From the IMG/VR virus record IMGVR_UViG_3300033150_000672, positions 1-62,184 of that record: 62,184 nucleotides of DNA, one strand, 5' to 3'. Below the pieces are notes generated by a model. It worked only from the letters and a program-made list of their open reading frames with translations, had not been told where the DNA came from and ran no database searches. This DNA is from a virus. Numbering within the stretch: the first letter of the stretch is position 1; each line of letters opens with the position of its first letter. Both the position numbers and the translations under genes were made by a program. Shown here in pieces: positions 59,199-62,184 of this stretch.

Positions 59199-60986
59199 TT
59201 AAACCTCCTGATAACCATCATGTCTTTCACCTCTAAGACCTATGTATCTTTCTTTATCTTTTATTAATCTTACAAAAGGACTTCTTGGTGTGCTACTAAA
59301 TCTTCTAATCACATATCTTGCTCTGTCCATACTCATTCTATTGTTACCTCCATAAACCAATGCGTTTCTTGCATCTTTATAAAGAATAACACCCTCCTGT
59401 GATTTAATTATTTTTTGTGTCAATGTTCTTATTATTCTATCTTCATTGTATTTTCTTCTTTGGTCAACCATTATTACATCTTGTAACCATGTCTCCATAT
59501 ATTTATAACTTCTCCAAATAATGTCAATAGCATTAATCACGTCTTCAATTTCAATATAATGACTCTTTCTAATGATTGCGTTTTGATACATTAATTTCAT
59601 TATATACATTGGATACCTTCCCATAAAACTTCTTGCTATTTGTTGATGTTCAAAATTTTGAAGTTCTACATCAATCCTTCTGTTAATTTTACTCATTTCT
59701 TTCATTATTACTGAATTGATTTTATCTGGTTCCTTAATATCAATTTCTACATCAAAAAACTCTTCTCTGAGTTTAACCAATTCTTTAGCAATTTCTTTAA
59801 CCAATTTATTATATTTTGTTTTGTAAATATGTCTTTCATTAATATTCATTCCTAATGTTATAGCATCTTTTTCACTCATCTTTTTTCTAATATTATCTTC
59901 TAACAACCTCATGAATCCTAAACACCTTTGGAGCAGTCCAGTATTTGCTATGAATATTGGTAGACTTGAAACTGGTATGGTTGTTGCTATCAAACTACCT
60001 CTTCCATATGTTTTTGTTTTTTGTCCGCTCCATTTTTCTAATTCTTTTTCAATTATTTGGTCTTCTAATATGTGTAAAAAATAATCTGCCATTTTATTGG
60101 TGTATTGTCCACCTTTAATAAGTGTTTTTGCTTCTCTATAAATATAAAAGTCGTATCTTTCAAATTTTCCTGGTATTGTTTTTGAATAATCGTATCCTTT
60201 TCTCATATCATCCTTTCTGTAAGCAAACCTTGTCAAAACAACAGCATCTGTTTCTTCTCCTTTAAATTCTGCAAAATTAAAAACTTCATTATTTTTCTTG
60301 CTTAAAATTTTATTTATTTCTCTAACGACATCACATAGCACGTCTACACTTTCTCCTTTGCCACTGCCACTGTCTTGAATCCAGAAAAAATTACATTTCA
60401 AATTCATTCTTTTGGAACCTTTGTAAAAAAACTTATTTTTAAATAATTGTCCCAATAATACATGGAACAACATTTCACCTGCCAAATCATTATAATAACT
60501 TTTCATGTTGAATAGGTTCATCCATTTCTGTTTTAATGAGGTTATTTGGCTTATTCTTCCTTTATCTCTTGCTTCTCTTATTACCTCAGTAACATCCTTT
60601 TCTTTTAATGCTTTAATCTTTCTGTCTGTTATTTCTTTTTCTTTTTTGGCTTTGGTATATGCCATTAATTTCTTTTTCTCAACGTTTTTGAGTTTGTTTT
60701 GAAATTCTTCTGAGTTATAATATTTTTCCTCGTTTAAAGGTATATCTTCATCCATTATACTATCTTCTGAGGTAGGAATTCGTTCAAAAACCTTCTCAAA
60801 AAATTCTTCGTCTTTATCTTCTTTTTCTTTTGCTTTCATTTGTCGTTCTAACCATTTTCTTACGTTGATGTATTCTTTTAATTTTTCTCCTTTAAGAAAT
60901 CTAGGGTCTTGAGATAAGACTCTTTCAATTTCTTTATCAATCTTTTCTCCGTATGAAAATCCAACTGGTAGTTTAAACAATGCCAT
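59199..60986 (-). CDS. Replicative helicase candidate, AAA-type ATPase (595 aa)
   Basis: After a charged 150-residue N-terminal part, FFWIQDSGSGKGESVDV (about 205-220) is a Walker A loop; DFYIYREAKTLIKGG is a possible Walker B, and YGRGSLIATTIPVSSLP then GLLQRCLGFMRLLED look like sensor and arginine-finger parts. The pattern is like SF3/DUF3987-type phage helicases and, distantly, MCM. C-terminal winged helix likely. Start at 60986 after GCAGGAGGTAGAAG. Confidence 0.65.
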   Translation of the reverse strand: MALFKLPVGFSYGEKIDKEIERVLSQDPRFLKGEKLKEYINVRKWLERQMKAKEKEDKDEEFFEKVFERIPTSEDSIMDEDIPLNEEKYYNSEEFQNKLKNVEKKKLMAYTKAKKEKEITDRKIKALKEKDVTEVIREARDKGRISQITSLKQKWMNLFNMKSYYNDLAGEMLFHVLLGQLFKNKFFYKGSKRMNLKCNFFWIQDSGSGKGESVDVLCDVVREINKILSKKNNEVFNFAEFKGEETDAVVLTRFAYRKDDMRKGYDYSKTIPGKFERYDFYIYREAKTLIKGGQYTNKMADYFLHILEDQIIEKELEKWSGQKTKTYGRGSLIATTIPVSSLPIFIANTGLLQRCLGFMRLLEDNIRKKMSEKDAITLGMNINERHIYKTKYNKLVKEIAKELVKLREEFFDVEIDIKEPDKINSVIMKEMSKINRRIDVELQNFEHQQIARSFMGRYPMYIMKLMYQNAIIRKSHYIEIEDVINAIDIIWRSYKYMETWLQDVIMVDQRRKYNEDRIIRTLTQKIIKSQEGVILYKDARNALVYGGNNRMSMDRARYVIRRFSSTPRSPFVRLIKDKERYIGLRGERHDGYQEV

Positions 60987-61287
60987 GTCTTCTACCTCCT
61001 GCAATCATTGCTCCTATTCTTAATAGTTCTTGCCTGATTGCTCCTTTGTTTGTGTAATCTGCATATGATGGAACCACTTGCATCACGCTTAATGCTTGCT
61101 GAATATAACCGAATTCTGTTTCAGGCGGGCAGTGAGTGATGGAATATATTAATATTGAGTTGGTTGTTATAATATCCATGGGGAGTTTGTTTTTAATACA
61201 TTTATTAAACTTGTCAAAAAGTCTGATGGCCTTCTCATTGTGATTAAAAAAATTCATTAACATATCTTCATCTATTAGGAACAACAT
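60973..61287 (-). CDS. Hypothetical helicase-linked protein (104 aa)
   Basis: Helical; MLFLIDEDMLMNFFNHNEKA at the start and GAIRQELLRIGAMIAGGRRHG at the end. Overlaps the helicase start by 14 bases, so co-translation is likely; a helicase loader or partner is possible. Not recognised. Confidence 0.55.
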   Translation of the reverse strand: MLFLIDEDMLMNFFNHNEKAIRLFDKFNKCIKNKLPMDIITTNSILIYSITHCPPETEFGYIQQALSVMQVVPSYADYTNKGAIRQELLRIGAMIAGGRRHGIV

Positions 61288-61312
61288 TCTTTTTTCTTTC
61301 TTGTCTTCTTTT

Positions 61313-61495
61313 CTAATTTTTCCCCACCCCGTCTTCTATCATTTCACATATCCATCTCACAACCTCGGGGTATTTCTTCTCATCAATTTCCGGATAGACG
61401 TCACAACTGTTGAAACAGTATTCGCAGAGATTAACAATTTCCGTTTCGTCTAGAATTTTTTCTATTATCTTTTTTGCTATTTCTTTGCACTTCAT
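61313..61495 (-). CDS. Small cysteine-containing protein (60 aa)
   Basis: EIVNLCEYCFNSCDVYPEID and a later cysteine may bind a metal. GGTGAGATGAAAA precedes the start. Not recognised. Confidence 0.5.
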   Translation of the reverse strand: MKCKEIAKKIIEKILDETEIVNLCEYCFNSCDVYPEIDEKKYPEVVRWICEMIEDGVGKN

Positions 61496-61524
61496 TTTTC
61501 ATCTCACCTTTTTATTTTTTATTT

Positions 61525-61572
61525 TATTTTATTCACTATTTTATTCACTATTTTATTCACTATTTTATTCAC
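61525..61572. repeat. Four perfect 12-bp tandem repeats
   Basis: TATTTTATTCAC occurs four times in a row between the first and second genes of the early operon, the last copy covering the stop codon of the first. Minus-strand unit: GTGAATAAAATA. Could be a binding site or a slipped-strand expansion. Confidence 0.8.
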
Positions 61573-62069
61573 ACCCAGGCGGTTTCACTGACATCATTGC
61601 TTCCATTCTTTTCTTCATATTCTTCTTCCAGGTGTGAATCTTCTTTTTCTAATATTGGAGCACTTGAACCTACTGGTTTTGAGTTTATGGGGCTGACGGT
61701 ATCAACCTTGCTGTAGACAATTTTATTGTTGTTGAAATCATAAAAAAATTCCCATGATTCATCTTTTTTCTGGTCTATTATTATTAAAACTTCTTTTGTT
61801 AATGATAACAATCTTCCAAACTCGTCCCATAATACGTAATACTTCCCCTCTGGGGTTTTGACGTTTCTTTTATACCCGGTAAGTTCTAATGCGTCTTTGA
61901 TTCTAATATTATCTGATGGTATTAATTCTAATCTTTTGTAACTTGGAACCAGCCTGAACAGGACTTTCTTTTCCGATGTTCTGAGATTCATTGATACCTC
62001 TTTTGGAATATATAATACGTTCCCTAATATTTTCCTTGTGATAGACACGTGGGTTAATTCTTCTTCCAT
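61569..62069 (-). CDS. First gene of the early operon; AbrB-like regulator candidate (166 aa)
   Basis: HVSITRKILGNVLYIPKEVS and the following strands resemble a SpoVT/AbrB-like swapped-hairpin DNA-binding domain, followed by a second beta domain and an acidic flexible end. Start at 62069 after AGAGGTGATTTTTG. Position behind the early promoter fits a regulator. Only a tentative family match. Confidence 0.5.
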   Translation of the reverse strand: MEEELTHVSITRKILGNVLYIPKEVSMNLRTSEKKVLFRLVPSYKRLELIPSDNIRIKDALELTGYKRNVKTPEGKYYVLWDEFGRLLSLTKEVLIIIDQKKDESWEFFYDFNNNKIVYSKVDTVSPINSKPVGSSAPILEKEDSHLEEEYEEKNGSNDVSETAWV

Positions 62070-62080
62070 TTTCAAAAATC

Positions 62081-62184
62081 ACCTCTTTATTTATTTCTTT
62101 ATATTTTATATGTTTTTCTTTATTTATAAATTTTATGTGTTATTTAGATAGATGTTTTGGAGAGTGGGGTGGAGGTGAGTGGAG
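62081..62184 (-). promoter_or_regulatory. Early leftward promoter
   Basis: TTTATAAATA on the minus strand at 62121-62132 lies about 25 bp before a start near 62098, with a GAGGTG ribosome site at about 62082. The far end (62150-62184) is G-rich on the plus strand and reads CTCCACTCACC on the minus strand; the same 11-mer occurs on the plus strand near 3136. Confidence 0.55.

Noticed and set aside
59199-60986. Calling the ATPase an archaeal MCM helicase
   Set aside because: The Walker loop GSGKGES and the surroundings do not match the MCM GDPGTAKS pattern, and no MCM zinc or hairpin features were seen.
1-62184. Provirus or integrative element
   Set aside because: No integrase, attachment-site pair, tRNA gene or host flank was seen.

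Overview
The window looks like most or all of the genome of a head-tailed double-stranded DNA virus (Caudoviricetes type) of an archaeon. The virion genes are phage-like: terminase, portal, HK97-type capsid protein, tail tube, frameshifted tail chaperone, tape measure, baseplate hub and fibres. The replication genes are archaeal: family B DNA polymerase, PCNA-like clamp, RFC small subunit and an archaeo-eukaryotic primase. Expression signals are also archaeal, with TATA boxes about 26 bp before several start codons (implying leaderless mRNAs) and GGAGGTGA-type ribosome sites elsewhere. The sequence is AT-rich. I see no integrase, tRNA, CRISPR array or rRNA. The host cannot be named from the sequence.

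Layout. Positions 1-2.7 kb hold small minus-strand genes, a truncated cytosine-5 methyltransferase and a long-stem RNA-like element. Positions 2.7-3.3 kb are a repeat-rich region with divergent promoters. From 3.3 to 36.5 kb everything is on the plus strand: about twenty small accessory genes (3.3-8.2 kb), terminase and portal (8.2-12.7 kb), an inserted fibre/adhesin block (12.7-18.7 kb), head maturation and capsid (18.7-24.9 kb), connectors and tail (25-32.8 kb), then more surface proteins and a small regulator (32.8-36.5 kb). From 36.5 to 62.1 kb everything is on the minus strand. The two arms meet tail to tail at about 36.48 kb. If the contig is circular, the minus-strand genes at 0.4-2.7 kb are simply upstream of that arm.

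The minus arm, in transcription order, holds an early operon with an AAA-type helicase candidate (62.1-57.7 kb), then SSB candidate, RecA/Sak4-like ATPase, PCNA, RFC small subunit and a small putative clamp-loader partner (57.5-52.7 kb). Next comes a 7-deazaguanine DNA-modification cluster (52.7-45.6 kb): QueD, QueE, a phosphoribosyltransferase, GTP cyclohydrolase I, an unknown protein, a short-chain dehydrogenase, a radical-SAM protein, QueC, a HAD phosphatase, a second QueC-like ATPase and a DpdA-type transglycosylase. It is followed by an HNH endonuclease, DNA polymerase B, a Cas4-like nuclease, primase, a RuvC-like resolvase and a SNF2 helicase.

The most interesting system is this modification cluster. 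It has everything needed to make preQ0 from GTP and insert it into DNA, plus five or six enzymes the known preQ0 route does not need. Its transglycosylase ends in a Q-I-S-L-F peptide that also occurs, as Q-[V/I]-x-L-F, at the ends of the polymerase, the putative clamp-loader partner and one small protein. This suggests that base exchange is tethered to the sliding clamp behind the fork. All functional statements are inferences from sequence read by eye; no database search was run.
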